64,000 bases of DNA from Pseudomonadota bacterium. Lineage in GTDB: Bacteria; Pseudomonadota; Alphaproteobacteria; Rhizobiales; Xanthobacteraceae. The stretch covers positions 61,100 to 125,099 of the forward strand of contig JAFECJ010000010.1 in the NCBI GenBank assembly GCA_018242205.1, in the 5' to 3' direction. A program made the position numbers and the translations under genes. Below, one piece after another: positions 25,741 to 34,707 of this stretch. The notes under the pieces were generated by a model. It made no database searches, was not told where the DNA came from, and saw nothing but the letters and a program-made list of their open reading frames with translations. The number at the start of each line of letters is the position of its first letter. The first letter of the stretch is position 1.

Positions 25741-26733
25741 ATGGCTTCGATTACCATTCAGCCTGAACTGCTGCTGGAGCGCATCCTGACGCTGGAGATC
25801 GTCCGCGTCACCGAGCGCGCGGCGGTGTCGGCGGCGCGGCTGCGCGGCCGCGGTCTCGACAAGGCCTCCGATCAAGCGGCGGTCGACGCGATGCGGCGCG
25901 AACTCAACAAGCTGCCGATCGACGGCACCGTCGTGATCGGCGAGGGTGAGATCGACGAAGCGCCGATGCTGTTCATCGGCGAGAAGGTCGGCAACAAGAA
26001 CGGCCCGAAGGTCGATATCGCCGTCGACCCACTCGAAGGCACCGTGCTCTGCGCCAAGAACATGCCGGGTTCGATCGCCACCATCGCGATGGCCGACGGC
26101 GGCACGCTGCTGCACGCGCCGGACTGCTACATGGACAAGATCGCCATCGGCCCTGGTTATCCGAAGGGCACGGTCGATCTCGACGCCCCGGTCGAAGAGA
26201 ACATCATCAACCTGGCCAAGGCCAAGGGCGTCAAGCCAAGTGAGATCACCGCGATCCTGCTGGACCGGCCGCGCCACGCCGACGCTATTGCCGCGATCCG
26301 CAAGCTGGGCGCCGCAGTGTCGCTGATCTCTGACGGTGACGTCGCCGGCGTCATTCACTGCGCCGAGCCGAAGACCGGCATCGACATTTATCTGGGCATT
26401 GGCGGCGCGCCCGAGGGCGTTTTGTCGGCCGCGGCGCTGCGTTGTATCGGTGGCCAGATGCAGACGCGTCTCGTCATCGACACCGAGGCCCTGGCCGAGC
26501 GCATCCACAAGATGGGCATCAAGGACTCCAAGAAGAAATACGAGATCGAGGACATGGTGAAGGGCGACTGCCTGTTCGCCGCCACCGGCGTCACCACCGG
26601 TGCGATGCTCAAGGGCGTCACCTTCGGCAAGGACGTGATCGAGACCGAGACCGTGGTAATGCGCTCGACCACCGGCACCGTGCGCCGGGTGATCGGCGAG
26701 CACCGCCAGCTCGAGAAGTTTCATCTGGATTGA
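25741..26733 (+). CDS. glpX: Class II fructose-1,6-bisphosphatase
   Basis: 330 residues. Hydrolyses fructose-1,6-bisphosphate to fructose-6-phosphate in gluconeogenesis or the Calvin cycle. Metal-binding motifs are visible: VIGEGEIDEAPML, DIAVDPLEGTVLC and LDRPRHADAI, then SDGDVAGVI and GIGGAPEGVLSAAALRC. It follows hom by 22 bases and is probably co-transcribed. Two hairpins and a T-run lie behind it. Confidence 0.95.
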   Translation: MASITIQPELLLERILTLEIVRVTERAAVSAARLRGRGLDKASDQAAVDAMRRELNKLPIDGTVVIGEGEIDEAPMLFIGEKVGNKNGPKVDIAVDPLEGTVLCAKNMPGSIATIAMADGGTLLHAPDCYMDKIAIGPGYPKGTVDLDAPVEENIINLAKAKGVKPSEITAILLDRPRHADAIAAIRKLGAAVSLISDGDVAGVIHCAEPKTGIDIYLGIGGAPEGVLSAAALRCIGGQMQTRLVIDTEALAERIHKMGIKDSKKKYEIEDMVKGDCLFAATGVTTGAMLKGVTFGKDVIETETVVMRSTTGTVRRVIGEHRQLEKFHLD

Positions 26734-26756
26734 GGTGGCGGCTTAGCAATCCGTTC

Positions 26757-26827
26757 GTCCCCGCGAAGGCGGGGACCAGCTTTTTTTCTTGAGAAAAGGC
26801 GTGGATGGCCGGGACAAGCCCGGCCAT
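26757..26827. repeat. Spacer repeats with terminator-like hairpin after glpX
   Basis: Two hairpins in a row. The first, GTCCCCGC / GCGGGGAC (26757-26776), is followed after 4 bases by seven Ts (26781-26787), so it may terminate the glpX transcript. The second, ATGGCCGGG / CCCGGCCAT (26805-26827), follows. Both units are widespread spacer repeats in Bradyrhizobium-like genomes. Confidence 0.7.
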
Positions 26828-26867
26828 GACGGTGTTTTAGATCGCCGTTCGTTCCTATATTCCCGGC

Positions 26868-28679
26868 ATGGCCTTGCCTGCCGCCACTTTCGACGATCGT
26901 GAGCGCTATTTCCTCGGCGTGGAGAAATCCGCGACCGGGCGGGCGTGGCGCGACCGGCTCGACGACCGCGGCCTGGCGCGCGCCACCACGATCACCCAGC
27001 GGCTCGGCACGCCGGAATTGCTGGCGCGCGTGCTCGCCGGGCGCGGCGTCGAAGTCGAGGAGGTCGAGGCCTATCTCGATCCGACGGTGAAGAACCTGAT
27101 GCCCGATCCGTCGGTGCTCACCGGCATGGACGCGGCGGCGGCGCGGCTGGCCGATGCCATCGGGCGCAACGAGAAGATCGCGATCTTCGGCGATTACGAC
27201 GTCGATGGCGCCACGTCGTCGGCGCTCTTGGCGCGTTATCTCAGGCAATGCGGGCTCGATCCGATCGTCCACATTCCCGACCGCATCTTCGAAGGCTACG
27301 GCCCCAATGCCGACGCCATCCGCTCCTTCGCCGAGCGCGGCGCGACGCTCCTGGTGACCGTCGATTGCGGCACCACCAGCCATGTCGTGCTGGCCGAGGC
27401 CGCGACCCTCGGTCTGCAGTCGATCGTGCTCGATCATCATCTGGCCGATGAGCAATTGCCGCCCGCCGTCGCCGTGGTCAATCCGAACCGCGCCGACGAT
27501 ATTTCCGGGCTCGGTTATCTCGCCGCCTGCGGCATCGTCTTCATGACTCTGGTGGCGCTGACGCGCGAACTGCGCCGCCGCGGCTATTTCGATGCGCGCA
27601 AGGCGCCTGATCTGTTGTCGATGCTCGACCTGGTCGCGCTCGGCACCGTCGCCGATGTCGTACCGCTGAAGGGCCTGAACCGCGCCTTCGTCGCCAAGGG
27701 CCTCATTGCCATGCGCCGGCGCGAGCAGGTCGGCCTGACCGCGCTGATGGATGCCTCGCGGCTGAGCGGCCCGCCCGAGGCGTTTCATCTTGGCTTCATG
27801 CTCGGCCCGCGCATCAATGCCGGCGGCCGCATCGGCCGCGCCGATCTCGGCGCGCGATTGATGCTGGAAGACGACGGCACGGAAGCTGCGCGCATCGCCG
27901 TCGAACTCGACCGCCTCAATCACGAGCGCCGCGCCATCGAGGTCGCCGCGGTCGAGCAGGCCGAAGCCGAGGCGCTGGCCGCGCTCGGCCTCGAAGAGAA
28001 GGGCGCCGTCGTCGTCACGGCGCAGTCGGGCTGGCATCCCGGCGTCGTCGGGCTGGTCGCGGCGCGGCTGAAGGAGCGCTTCGGCCGACCCGCTTTCGCC
28101 ATTTCGCTGGAGCCCGGTGGCACCGGCACCGGCTCGGGCCGCTCGATCCCCGGCGTCGATCTCGGGCGCGCCGTGCGCGAGGCGGTGCATCACGGCCTGC
28201 TCGTGAAGGGCGGCGGCCACGCCATGGCGGCGGGCATCACCGTGCGCAAGGATGGGCTGGGGCCGTTCCGCGCCTTCATGGAAGAGACCTTGTCCACGGC
28301 GGTGGAGGCGGCGCGGCGCGAGACAGCGCTCAAGATCGACGGCGCCGTCAGCGCCGGCGCAGTCAATCCCGAACTCTGCGCGCTGCTAGCCAAAGCCGGG
28401 CCTTACGGCGCCGGCAATCCCGAGCCAGTGCTGGTGCTGCCGTCGCATACGCTGGCTTATGTCGATCCGGTCGGTGAGAACCACATCCGCGCGCGGCTCA
28501 AATCGGGCGATGGCCAGTTCGTCAACGCCATCTGCTTCCGCTGCGTCGGCACGCCGCTTGGCAAGGCCTTGCTCGACAATCGAGGCCGCTCGATGCACGT
28601 CGCCGGTTATCTCACCGTCGATCGCTGGCAGGGTGCCGAGCGCGTGCAGATGCGGATCGTGGATGTGGCGGTGGGATGA
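26868..28679 (+). CDS. recJ: Single-stranded-DNA-specific exonuclease RecJ
   Basis: 603 residues. 5'-3' exonuclease used in recombination and mismatch repair. DHH-superfamily motifs in order: IFGDYDVDGATSS (metal ligands), DCGTTSH, LDHHLAD (the DHH motif), then the DHHA1 domain with GPRINAGGRIGRADLG and KGGGHAMAAGITV, and the C-terminal OB domain. The predicted start ATG lies ~40 bases after the spacer repeat. Last gene of the conserved alaC-hom-glpX-recJ order. Confidence 0.95.
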   Translation: MALPAATFDDRERYFLGVEKSATGRAWRDRLDDRGLARATTITQRLGTPELLARVLAGRGVEVEEVEAYLDPTVKNLMPDPSVLTGMDAAAARLADAIGRNEKIAIFGDYDVDGATSSALLARYLRQCGLDPIVHIPDRIFEGYGPNADAIRSFAERGATLLVTVDCGTTSHVVLAEAATLGLQSIVLDHHLADEQLPPAVAVVNPNRADDISGLGYLAACGIVFMTLVALTRELRRRGYFDARKAPDLLSMLDLVALGTVADVVPLKGLNRAFVAKGLIAMRRREQVGLTALMDASRLSGPPEAFHLGFMLGPRINAGGRIGRADLGARLMLEDDGTEAARIAVELDRLNHERRAIEVAAVEQAEAEALAALGLEEKGAVVVTAQSGWHPGVVGLVAARLKERFGRPAFAISLEPGGTGTGSGRSIPGVDLGRAVREAVHHGLLVKGGGHAMAAGITVRKDGLGPFRAFMEETLSTAVEAARRETALKIDGAVSAGAVNPELCALLAKAGPYGAGNPEPVLVLPSHTLAYVDPVGENHIRARLKSGDGQFVNAICFRCVGTPLGKALLDNRGRSMHVAGYLTVDRWQGAERVQMRIVDVAVG

Positions 28680-28694
28680 GGAAGATACTAACGA

Positions 28695-29117
28695 ATGAAA
28701 GTTAAGTGCGTCAAAAACCTCGCTTCTGATATACCCAAAAAGATCAATCCAGATCTGGTGCTAGGGATATCAGATCCGTCCAGGGAACGGCGTTTTCCAT
28801 TGGTGATCGGAAAAGAGTACGTCGTCTATGGAATTACAATCCGCCTTGACGATGCTTGGTACTATATTTGCGACGAGGACTTTACATACTACCCCGTATG
28901 GGCGCCGGCATTTTTATTCGAAATCACTAATAGTAAGATTCCAGAAGATTGGCGGGCTGGATATCATTCGTACGGTGGCGCAGGAGACGAGTCGTATTTT
29001 ATCGTTTCATTTCGTGAATGGGTGGATGATCCGTATTTCTACGACAAGTTGACGGACCGAGAGGCCGAGCAAGTTGGCATCTTTGAGCGATACCGCAAAT
29101 TGATGGAATGCGAATAG
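28695..29117 (+). CDS. AT-rich orphan gene, unknown function
   Basis: 140 residues, rich in Tyr, Trp, Asp and Glu (YYICDEDFTYYPVWAPAFLFE, SYFIVSFREWVDDPYFYDKL), predicted soluble and acidic. Base composition is clearly lower in GC than in both neighbours, and the codon choice differs, which suggests acquisition by transfer. An AGGAAGATACTAACGA sequence precedes the ATG. It is flanked on the right by a palindromic repeat. The size and acidity fit immunity-type or phage-associated proteins, but no family can be named. No toxin gene is next to it. Confidence 0.6.
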   Translation: MKVKCVKNLASDIPKKINPDLVLGISDPSRERRFPLVIGKEYVVYGITIRLDDAWYYICDEDFTYYPVWAPAFLFEITNSKIPEDWRAGYHSYGGAGDESYFIVSFREWVDDPYFYDKLTDREAEQVGIFERYRKLMECE

Positions 29118-29157
29118 TCCGTAATCCGGATCGCGCTGCGCTCCATCCGGGCTACGA
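29118..29157. repeat. Palindromic repeat CCGTAATCCGGAT / ATCCGGGCTACG
   Basis: A 40-bp imperfect dyad with a CGCGCTGCGC centre that forms the tail between the orphan gene and phrB and runs into the phrB stop codon. The element type is abundant in alpha- and betaproteobacterial spacers. Confidence 0.75.
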
Positions 29158-30561
29158 AGCCCGCACCTTCTTATACCCCTCCAGCGCCGCCTTTCTTGCC
29201 TCGTCATGATCGACGATCGGCTTCGGATAATCCTTGCCTAAAACGACGCGCGCCGCCTTCAACGTCTCGTCATCCGCCTTGAACGGCGCGTGGATGAACT
29301 TGTCCGGTAGCTTTGCCAGTTCCGGGCACCAGCGCCGCACATAATCGCCATTGGGATCGAACTTCTCGCCCTGCGCCATCGGATTGAAGATGCGGAAATA
29401 GGGCGAGGCATCGGCGCCGGAGCCGGCGACCCATTGCCAGCCGGCCGCGTTGTTGGCGAGGTCCGCGTCAACAAGTGTGTCCCAGAACCATTGTTCGCCG
29501 AGCCGCCAGTCGAGGCGCAGATGCTTGATCAGGAAGCTCGCCGCGATCATGCGCACGCGGTTGTGCATGAAGCCGGTGGCCCAGAGTTCGCGCATGCCGG
29601 CATCGACCAGCGGATACCCGGTGAGCCCGCGCTGCCAGGCTTTGAGATCGGCCTTGCTGGTGCGCCACGGATAGGCGTCGAATTCGGCGCGCCAGTTGTC
29701 GTCCGGCAACGTTGGGAAATGATAGAGCAGGTGATGGGCGAATTCGCGCCAGCCGATCTCGCTCAGGAATTTCGTGGCGCCGGACCGCGTCGTCTTACTG
29801 TCGAGTTCGGCTTGCAGCCGCGCGTAAATCTGCCGCGGCGAGATCTCGCCGAAATGCAGATGTGGCGACAGGCGTGACGTCGCCGGTCTGTCCGGGCGGT
29901 CGCGCAACTCGCCATAGGCCGCGAGATCTTCGGCGACGAAGCGCTCGAAGCGGTCGAGCGCGCCGTGCTCGCCGGGCGTCCAGTGTTCGGCAAAGCCGGC
30001 AGCCCAATTGGGCTTGGTCGGCAGCAAGCCCCAGCCGTCGAGGGTCTCGCTCGAGGCGTGGCGATGGGCATCGATCTTTTTCGGCTTGGCTATGGGGGCG
30101 GCCATGTCGCGCGCCAAGGCCGCGCGCCAGTAAGGCGTGAACACCTTGTACGGCCCGCCGCCGCCGGTCTTGATCTCCCACGGCTCGTGCAGCAGCGAGC
30201 CGTTGAAGCTCTCGACCTCGAGGCCGTCCTTCTTGAGACGCTCCTTCAGCGCCGTGTCGCGCTTCACCGCGTGCGGGTCGTAGCACCGGTTCCAAAAGAC
30301 CGCGGTCGCTTTTGCCTTGGCGGCAAGCTTCGGCAACAGCTTGAGCGGATCGCCGCGAAGAAACGTCAGCGCGCCGAGGTCGCGGCGCAACGCATCGAGG
30401 CTGTGATGCAGCCACCAGCGGCTGGCCGCGCCCGGCGCCCAGGCCGTGTCGGTGTCGTCGAGGATGTAGACCGCCATGATCGGCCCGCGCGCGGCGGCGG
30501 CCGCCAGCGCGGGATTGTCGTGCAGCCGCAAATCCTGGCGGAACCAGACAAGCGTCGTCAT
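29152..30561 (-). CDS. phrB: Deoxyribodipyrimidine photolyase
   Basis: 469 residues. Uses blue light to split cyclobutane pyrimidine dimers in DNA. N-terminal Rossmann-like antenna domain (LVWFRQDLRLHDNPALAAAA) and C-terminal FAD domain with the class I CPD photolyase motifs RDRPDRPATSRLSPHLHFGE, WREFAHHLLYHFP, MRELWATGFMHNRVRMI and the end of the flavin pocket DADLANNAAGWQWVAGSGADASPYFRIFNP. The stop overlaps the palindromic repeat. Length is normal. Confidence 0.95.
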   Translation of the reverse strand: MTTLVWFRQDLRLHDNPALAAAAARGPIMAVYILDDTDTAWAPGAASRWWLHHSLDALRRDLGALTFLRGDPLKLLPKLAAKAKATAVFWNRCYDPHAVKRDTALKERLKKDGLEVESFNGSLLHEPWEIKTGGGGPYKVFTPYWRAALARDMAAPIAKPKKIDAHRHASSETLDGWGLLPTKPNWAAGFAEHWTPGEHGALDRFERFVAEDLAAYGELRDRPDRPATSRLSPHLHFGEISPRQIYARLQAELDSKTTRSGATKFLSEIGWREFAHHLLYHFPTLPDDNWRAEFDAYPWRTSKADLKAWQRGLTGYPLVDAGMRELWATGFMHNRVRMIAASFLIKHLRLDWRLGEQWFWDTLVDADLANNAAGWQWVAGSGADASPYFRIFNPMAQGEKFDPNGDYVRRWCPELAKLPDKFIHAPFKADDETLKAARVVLGKDYPKPIVDHDEARKAALEGYKKVRAS

Positions 30562-30612
30562 GCGCTGCTTATACGACAGCGCTCCGCCTTCGGATCAAGC
30601 CGAACGAATGCG

Positions 30613-30942
30613 TTAATGATTGAGCAGGGCGGCTCGCGCGCCGGCCGGAATGACGCGGCGCGTCGGCTTGCGCTCGACGACGATGGTGCGCGGCGCGGTC
30701 GCCGAACCGGTGAACACCACCGACTTCTGCGGTTCCTTGCGCGGCGGCGCCATCTTCAGGATTTCGGCGCGCACCTGGTCGACCGGCAGCCCCATCAGCG
30801 AGGCGGCGAATTCGGCCTGTTGGTCGAGATCGTCGATAAATCCCCGGGCGGCTTCGATGGCCTCGACCAAGGTCGGCTTTTCGTCGCGGACGCGGCGCTT
30901 GCCGTACTTGGTGTTCCAGGTTTCGTTGTTGTTTTTGCTCAT
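30613..30942 (-). CDS. Conserved alphaproteobacterial hypothetical protein
   Basis: 109 residues from the ATG at 30942. A basic, polar start (NNNETWNTKYGKRRVR), a central helical part (TLVEAIEAARGFIDDLDQQAEFAASLMGLPVDQVR), and a basic C-terminal tail (VVERKPTRRVIPAG). It has the look of a small nucleic-acid-associated protein, but I know no function. Located 51 bases after phrB start on the same strand, so possibly co-transcribed with it. Confidence 0.65.
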   Translation of the reverse strand: MSKNNNETWNTKYGKRRVRDEKPTLVEAIEAARGFIDDLDQQAEFAASLMGLPVDQVRAEILKMAPPRKEPQKSVVFTGSATAPRTIVVERKPTRRVIPAGARAALLNH

Positions 30943-31256
30943 AAATTTGCCCCGGGAGGCTCCTTGAATCGGACGCACTATGGCGCATCTTGTGCGCTGC
31001 AGCAAATGAAACCTGCTTTGCATTCCGAAGCGGTAGATAGGCGCTTCGCGACGCGCCCGCACCGGAAAAGCGCAGCCGTCCGCACACATTTCGCAACAGT
31101 TTTCAACAGTCATGGTAGTGACTTACCGATCTTCGATGATTGACGGTGAAACACATTGTCAGCGTGGTGAAAGCCACCGAACATCGCCGGGCAAAATGCG
31201 CCATCACGGCACACCGGTACGGGCGCCGCGTGGTGACAGTCAAAGGAATGCGGGCC

Positions 31257-31670
31257 ATGTTCGAGGAGTTCAAGAAATTCGCCTTGCGCGGTAATGTCGT
31301 TGATCTCGCCGTCGGCGTCATCATCGGCGCCGCCTTCGGCTCGATCGTGTCGTCGCTGGTCGCCGATATCATCACTCCGATCATCGGCGCGATTACCGGC
31401 GGACTGGATTTCTCCAATTACTACCTGCCGCTGTCGTCAAAGGTCCAAGCCGGTCTGGCTTATGCCGACGCCAAGAAGCAGGGCGCCGTGCTCGGCTGGG
31501 GCCAGTTTCTGACGGTGACCGTCAACTTCCTCATCGTCGCCTGGGTTCTGTTCGTCGCCATTCGCTTCATCAACAAGCTCAAGCGTCAGGAGCCGCCACC
31601 GCCGCCGCCGGCACCGACCGAAGAAGTCAAGCTGCTGGCCGAAATCCGCGACGCCATCAAGGCCAAATGA
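31257..31670 (+). CDS. mscL: Large-conductance mechanosensitive channel
   Basis: 137 residues from the ATG at 31257 with AAGGA 9 bases before it; this start gives the normal MscL N-terminus [22 protein letters not shown]1 is [31 protein letters not shown] with the gate residues, TM2 is [25 protein letters not shown], and the end is a Pro-rich stretch and a C-terminal helix [16 protein letters not shown]. Opens under membrane tension to release solutes on osmotic downshock. Confidence 0.95.
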   Translation: MFEEFKKFALRGNVVDLAVGVIIGAAFGSIVSSLVADIITPIIGAITGGLDFSNYYLPLSSKVQAGLAYADAKKQGAVLGWGQFLTVTVNFLIVAWVLFVAIRFINKLKRQEPPPPPPAPTEEVKLLAEIRDAIKAK

Positions 31671-31761
31671 ACCATAGCGATTCAAGTCAATTCACGGCCG
31701 GTTCAGGTTTGCCGAGCCAGGCTGAACGTCATCCGGGTGTGCCGGACAAAGGGAGAAAATC

Positions 31762-32004
31762 ATGAAGCGTCTGATTCTGGCTGCGTTGATTACCGCTTTC
31801 GCCGCGGGCAGCGCGATGGCGCAGAGCTGCGAGACCAAGGCTGTCGGCAAGGACGGCAAGCCGCTGGCCGGCGCGGCCAAGACGAGCTTCCTCAAGAAGT
31901 GCAAGGAAGATGTCTGCACGCCGAAGGCCGTGGGCAAGGACGGCAAGCCGCTCGCCGGTGCCGCCAAGGCGTCCTTCATGAAGAAGTGCGAAGCGGAATC
32001 TTGA
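31762..32004 (+). CDS. Small secreted PsiF-repeat protein
   Basis: 80 residues: a signal peptide (MKRLILAALITAFAAGSAMA) then two near-identical PsiF repeats, each with KAVGKDGKPLAGAAKxSFxKKC and flanking cysteines. E. coli PsiF is phosphate-starvation induced; the molecular role is unknown. The pair of Cys in each repeat suggests disulfide bonding in the periplasm. Good GGGAGAAAATC ribosome site. Confidence 0.88.
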   Translation: MKRLILAALITAFAAGSAMAQSCETKAVGKDGKPLAGAAKTSFLKKCKEDVCTPKAVGKDGKPLAGAAKASFMKKCEAES

Positions 32005-32015
32005 TCTAGCAAAAA

Positions 32016-32054
32016 ACTCCGCTCACCCCGCGTCTTCGCGAGAGTGAGCGGAGT
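32016..32054 (-). terminator. Rho-independent terminator for the HerA-like gene
   Basis: An 11-bp perfect stem (ACTCCGCTCAC / GTGAGCGGAGT) with a 17-base loop. On the minus strand it is followed by a T-run (six As at 32010-32015 on the plus strand). It may also stop psiF transcripts, but the T-run on that side is poor. Confidence 0.85.
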
Positions 32055-32057
32055 AAA

Positions 32058-33659
32058 TTACCTTCTCAACATCCCGCCCAAGGTGCCGCGTATGATGGCG
32101 CGGCCAATGGTCGAGCCGGTGCGGCCGCCGATCGATTTGCCGAGGTCGGCCGCGATCTGACCGGCGACGCGATTGGTGATCGAGCGCGTGACTTCGCGCG
32201 CGACATATTGCGTCGTCGTCAGCTTCTGCCCGCGCGGCCGGTTGGTGCCGAAAATGCCGCCGATCAGGCTGCCGAGTCCGCCGAGCAGCCCGCCACCGGC
32301 CGGCGCGTCCTGTGGCGCCGGCTGACCGGAAGTCGGGGCCTGACCCTGCGCGGGTGGCGGCGCGGCCTGGCCCTTGGCGCGGGCCTGCAGCATCTCATAG
32401 GCGGAGACGGAATCGACCGCGTTGTCGTATTTGCCCTTGATCGGGCTCGCCGCGATGATCGCCTTGCGTTCGTCCGGCGTGATGACGCCGAGACGCGCCG
32501 AGGGCGGCCGGATCATGGCGCGCTCGACCAGCGACGGCACGCCATTGCCTTCGAGGAACGACACCAGCGCTTCGCCCTTGCCAAGCTCCATGATCACCTG
32601 CGCGGTGTCGAGCTTGGGGTTGGGCCGGAAGGTTTCGGCCGCCGCCTTCACCGCCTTCTGGTCGCGCGGTGTGAAGGCGCGCAGGGCGTGCTGCACGCGG
32701 TTGCCCATCTGCGCCAGAACCTTGTCCGGCACGTCGAGCGGGTTCTGCGTGACGAAGTAGACGCCGACGCCCTTGGAGCGGATCAGGCGCACGACCTGCT
32801 CGATCTTGTCGAGCAGCGCTTTCGGCGCGTCGGTGAACAGCAGATGCGCTTCATCGAAGAAGAACACCAGCTTCGGCTTGTCCGGGTCGCCGACCTCGGG
32901 CAGTTCCTCAAACAATTCCGACAGCAGCCACAACAGGAAGGTGGCGTAGAGCCGCGGATTTTCCATCAGTTTATCGGCGGCGAGGATGTTGACATAGCCG
33001 CGGCCGTCGCGATCGGTCTTCATGAAGTCGGCGAGTTTCAACGCCGGCTCGGTGAAGAACTTGGTGCCGCCCTGATTTTCCAGAACCAGGAGCTGGCGCT
33101 GAATGGTGCCGACGGTCGCCTTCGACACGTTGCCGTATTGCGTCGTCAGTTCGGCCGCGTTGTCGGCGACCAGCGACAACACTGCGCGCAGGTCCTTGAG
33201 GTCGAGCAGCAGCAGGCCCTGTTCGTCGGCGATGCGGAAGACGATGTTGAGTACGCCTTCCTGCACGTCGTTCAGGTCGAGCAGGCGGGCGAGCAGCAGG
33301 GGCCCCATTTCGGAAATGGTGGCGCGGACCGGGTGGCCCTGTTCGCCGAACAGATCCCAGAACATCACCGGGAAACGGTCGGTCTGATAATCGAAGCCCA
33401 TCGACTTGGCGCGGGTGACGAAGGCGTCCTTGGCTTCGCCGGGTTCGGCAATGCCGGAGAGGTCGCCTTTGATGTCGGCGGCGAACACCGGCACGCCGGC
33501 GTTGGAGAAGCCCTCGGCCAGGATCTGAAGGGTCACGGTCTTGCCGGTGCCAGTGGCGCCGGTGACAAGGCCGTGGCGATTGGCAAGTTTCAGTGTGAGA
33601 TATTCGGGCTTTTCGCCTTTACCGACGAAAATCTGGCCTTCCGGGTCGATCCCCGTCAT
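32058..33659 (-). CDS. HerA-like P-loop ATPase (DUF853/YjgR family)
   Basis: 533 residues from the ATG at 33659. Walker A in [16 protein letters not shown], Walker B in [13 protein letters not shown], and the C-terminal HerA helicase motifs ([36 protein letters not shown]). A Pro/Gln/Ala-rich linker follows, then a Gly/Arg-rich hydrophobic end ([16 protein letters not shown]). E. coli YjgR belongs to this family; the substrate is unknown, DNA translocation is inferred from HerA. No NurA-like nuclease gene is next to it. Confidence 0.9.
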   Translation of the reverse strand: MTGIDPEGQIFVGKGEKPEYLTLKLANRHGLVTGATGTGKTVTLQILAEGFSNAGVPVFAADIKGDLSGIAEPGEAKDAFVTRAKSMGFDYQTDRFPVMFWDLFGEQGHPVRATISEMGPLLLARLLDLNDVQEGVLNIVFRIADEQGLLLLDLKDLRAVLSLVADNAAELTTQYGNVSKATVGTIQRQLLVLENQGGTKFFTEPALKLADFMKTDRDGRGYVNILAADKLMENPRLYATFLLWLLSELFEELPEVGDPDKPKLVFFFDEAHLLFTDAPKALLDKIEQVVRLIRSKGVGVYFVTQNPLDVPDKVLAQMGNRVQHALRAFTPRDQKAVKAAAETFRPNPKLDTAQVIMELGKGEALVSFLEGNGVPSLVERAMIRPPSARLGVITPDERKAIIAASPIKGKYDNAVDSVSAYEMLQARAKGQAAPPPAQGQAPTSGQPAPQDAPAGGGLLGGLGSLIGGIFGTNRPRGQKLTTTQYVAREVTRSITNRVAGQIAADLGKSIGGRTGSTIGRAIIRGTLGGMLRR

Positions 33660-33756
33660 TCCGCGACGCTCCGCATGTTTTAACCTTGCCGCAGCCAAGA
33701 AAAGGGGGCGACGGCGGTCGTCAACATGCCCGATCCGGGCGACGGCGGCAAACCGA

Positions 33757-34101
33757 TCAGCGCTTGCGCAGACTGCGGCAGAAAACGTCGTAGACCGCGC
33801 CGATGACGACGCGCGCTTCCTCGCTGGCGAGGCTGTAATAGATCGTCTTGCCGTCGCGCCGCGTCGACACCAGGCCGTCGCCGCGCAACCGCGCCAGTTG
33901 CTGCGATACCGTCGGCTGGCGCAGCGACAAAATGTCTTCCAACTCGCTGACCGATTTCTCACCCTCGGCGAGGATGCACAGGATCATCAGCCGGCTCTCA
34001 TGAGCGAGCGCCTTGAGGAATTCGCTGGCGCGCTTGGCATTGAGCGCCATGCGGTCGAGTTCTTGGCCGCGTTCGACCGTATCCAGATGCTGTAAGTCCA
34101 T
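33757..34101 (-). CDS. soxR: ArsR-family regulator of sulfur oxidation, SoxR/BigR-like
   Basis: 114 residues with a winged HTH ([32 protein letters not shown]). Cys42 (MILCILAEG) and Cys108 (YDVFCRSL) match exactly the redox pair of BigR/SqrR. Lying next to soxS and opposite ccdA, it is the likely sox repressor, which in known systems is inactivated by persulfide or thiosulfate-derived sulfane sulfur. A paralogue of the BigR-like protein at 17054 in this window; the two share about the same length and Cys spacing. It is downstream of soxS in the same operon (72-base gap). Confidence 0.85.
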   Translation of the reverse strand: MDLQHLDTVERGQELDRMALNAKRASEFLKALAHESRLMILCILAEGEKSVSELEDILSLRQPTVSQQLARLRGDGLVSTRRDGKTIYYSLASEEARVVIGAVYDVFCRSLRKR

Positions 34102-34173
34102 CGAGCTGTCCTGCGCGGTGACGTGGCGCTATGGCACGATCGCTTCCGCGTCCCTAGCGAAGAATAATAAGAA

Positions 34174-34605
34174 TCATTGGCCGTTGCGTGCAGAATTTTC
34201 GCTCAGTGGTACCGCGCCACCATCGCCCCTTTGAGGGTTGTCGAGTTTCTGCATCAATACACCGAGCAATCCCCAGAAGTGATCCTCACCCGGATAGCCG
34301 CGAATCCGGCCGATTTCGCGGCCCTGATCAACCAGCACGAACAAGGGCGTCAGCCGCTCCGGCGCCACGAAAGCAAGGTCAGCGGGCAGGGCGCTGCCAC
34401 TGTCGACCCGGCGCAGCGGCGCGCGTTTGCCCTCGTCGGTCTTGGGATAGATCGGGGCAATTTCGGCATTGAAGCGGGCGCACCACACGCAGCCAGCGTC
34501 CTCGAACATCACCAACTCGGCGGCAGTAGCCGGGGCAGCCGTGATCACGACGAGCGCGGCGGCTGTGCGCAGAAGCAAGGCTGGGATCAGGGACAGGCGG
34601 CTCAA
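34174..34605 (-). CDS. soxS: Periplasmic thioredoxin-like SoxS
   Basis: 143 residues. A signal peptide (LIPALLLRTAAALVVITAAPATA) is followed by a thioredoxin-like domain with the redox motif C39-V-W-C42 (EDAGCVWCARFNAEIAPIYPKTDEGKRAPLRRVD), a pattern typical of SoxS, which keeps the SoxY carrier cysteine reduced and active in the periplasm. Divergent from ccdA at 34708 (102-base gap) and operonic with the downstream soxR. Confidence 0.88.
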   Translation of the reverse strand: MSRLSLIPALLLRTAAALVVITAAPATAAELVMFEDAGCVWCARFNAEIAPIYPKTDEGKRAPLRRVDSGSALPADLAFVAPERLTPLFVLVDQGREIGRIRGYPGEDHFWGLLGVLMQKLDNPQRGDGGAVPLSENSARNGQ

Positions 34606-34665
34606 GGACGTTCTCGCGAAACCGTGTGAAACCGTGGATAGGCGTGGGCAGCCGGTTTGGCAAAC

Positions 34666-34692
34666 GATATATCATTAAAGCAGAATGTGTGA
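34666..34692. promoter_or_regulatory. Weak candidate sox operator between soxS and ccdA
   Basis: The AT-rich tract contains the half-site GAATGTGTGA (34683-34692), preceded at 8 bases by an ATAT-containing arm. It resembles the dyads before soxY and soxC, but only one arm is good. Confidence 0.25.
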
Positions 34693-34707
34693 AACGAGCG
34701 AGCGGTC

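Noticed and set aside
28695..29117. SMI1/KNR4-type immunity protein
   Set aside because: The acidic, aromatic-rich sequence is suggestive but I could not find the SMI1 core motifs by eye.
33660..33962. Longer start for the HerA-like gene at 33962
   Set aside because: The added ~100 residues are the shadow of soxR in another frame; the ATG at 33659 begins the conserved domain.
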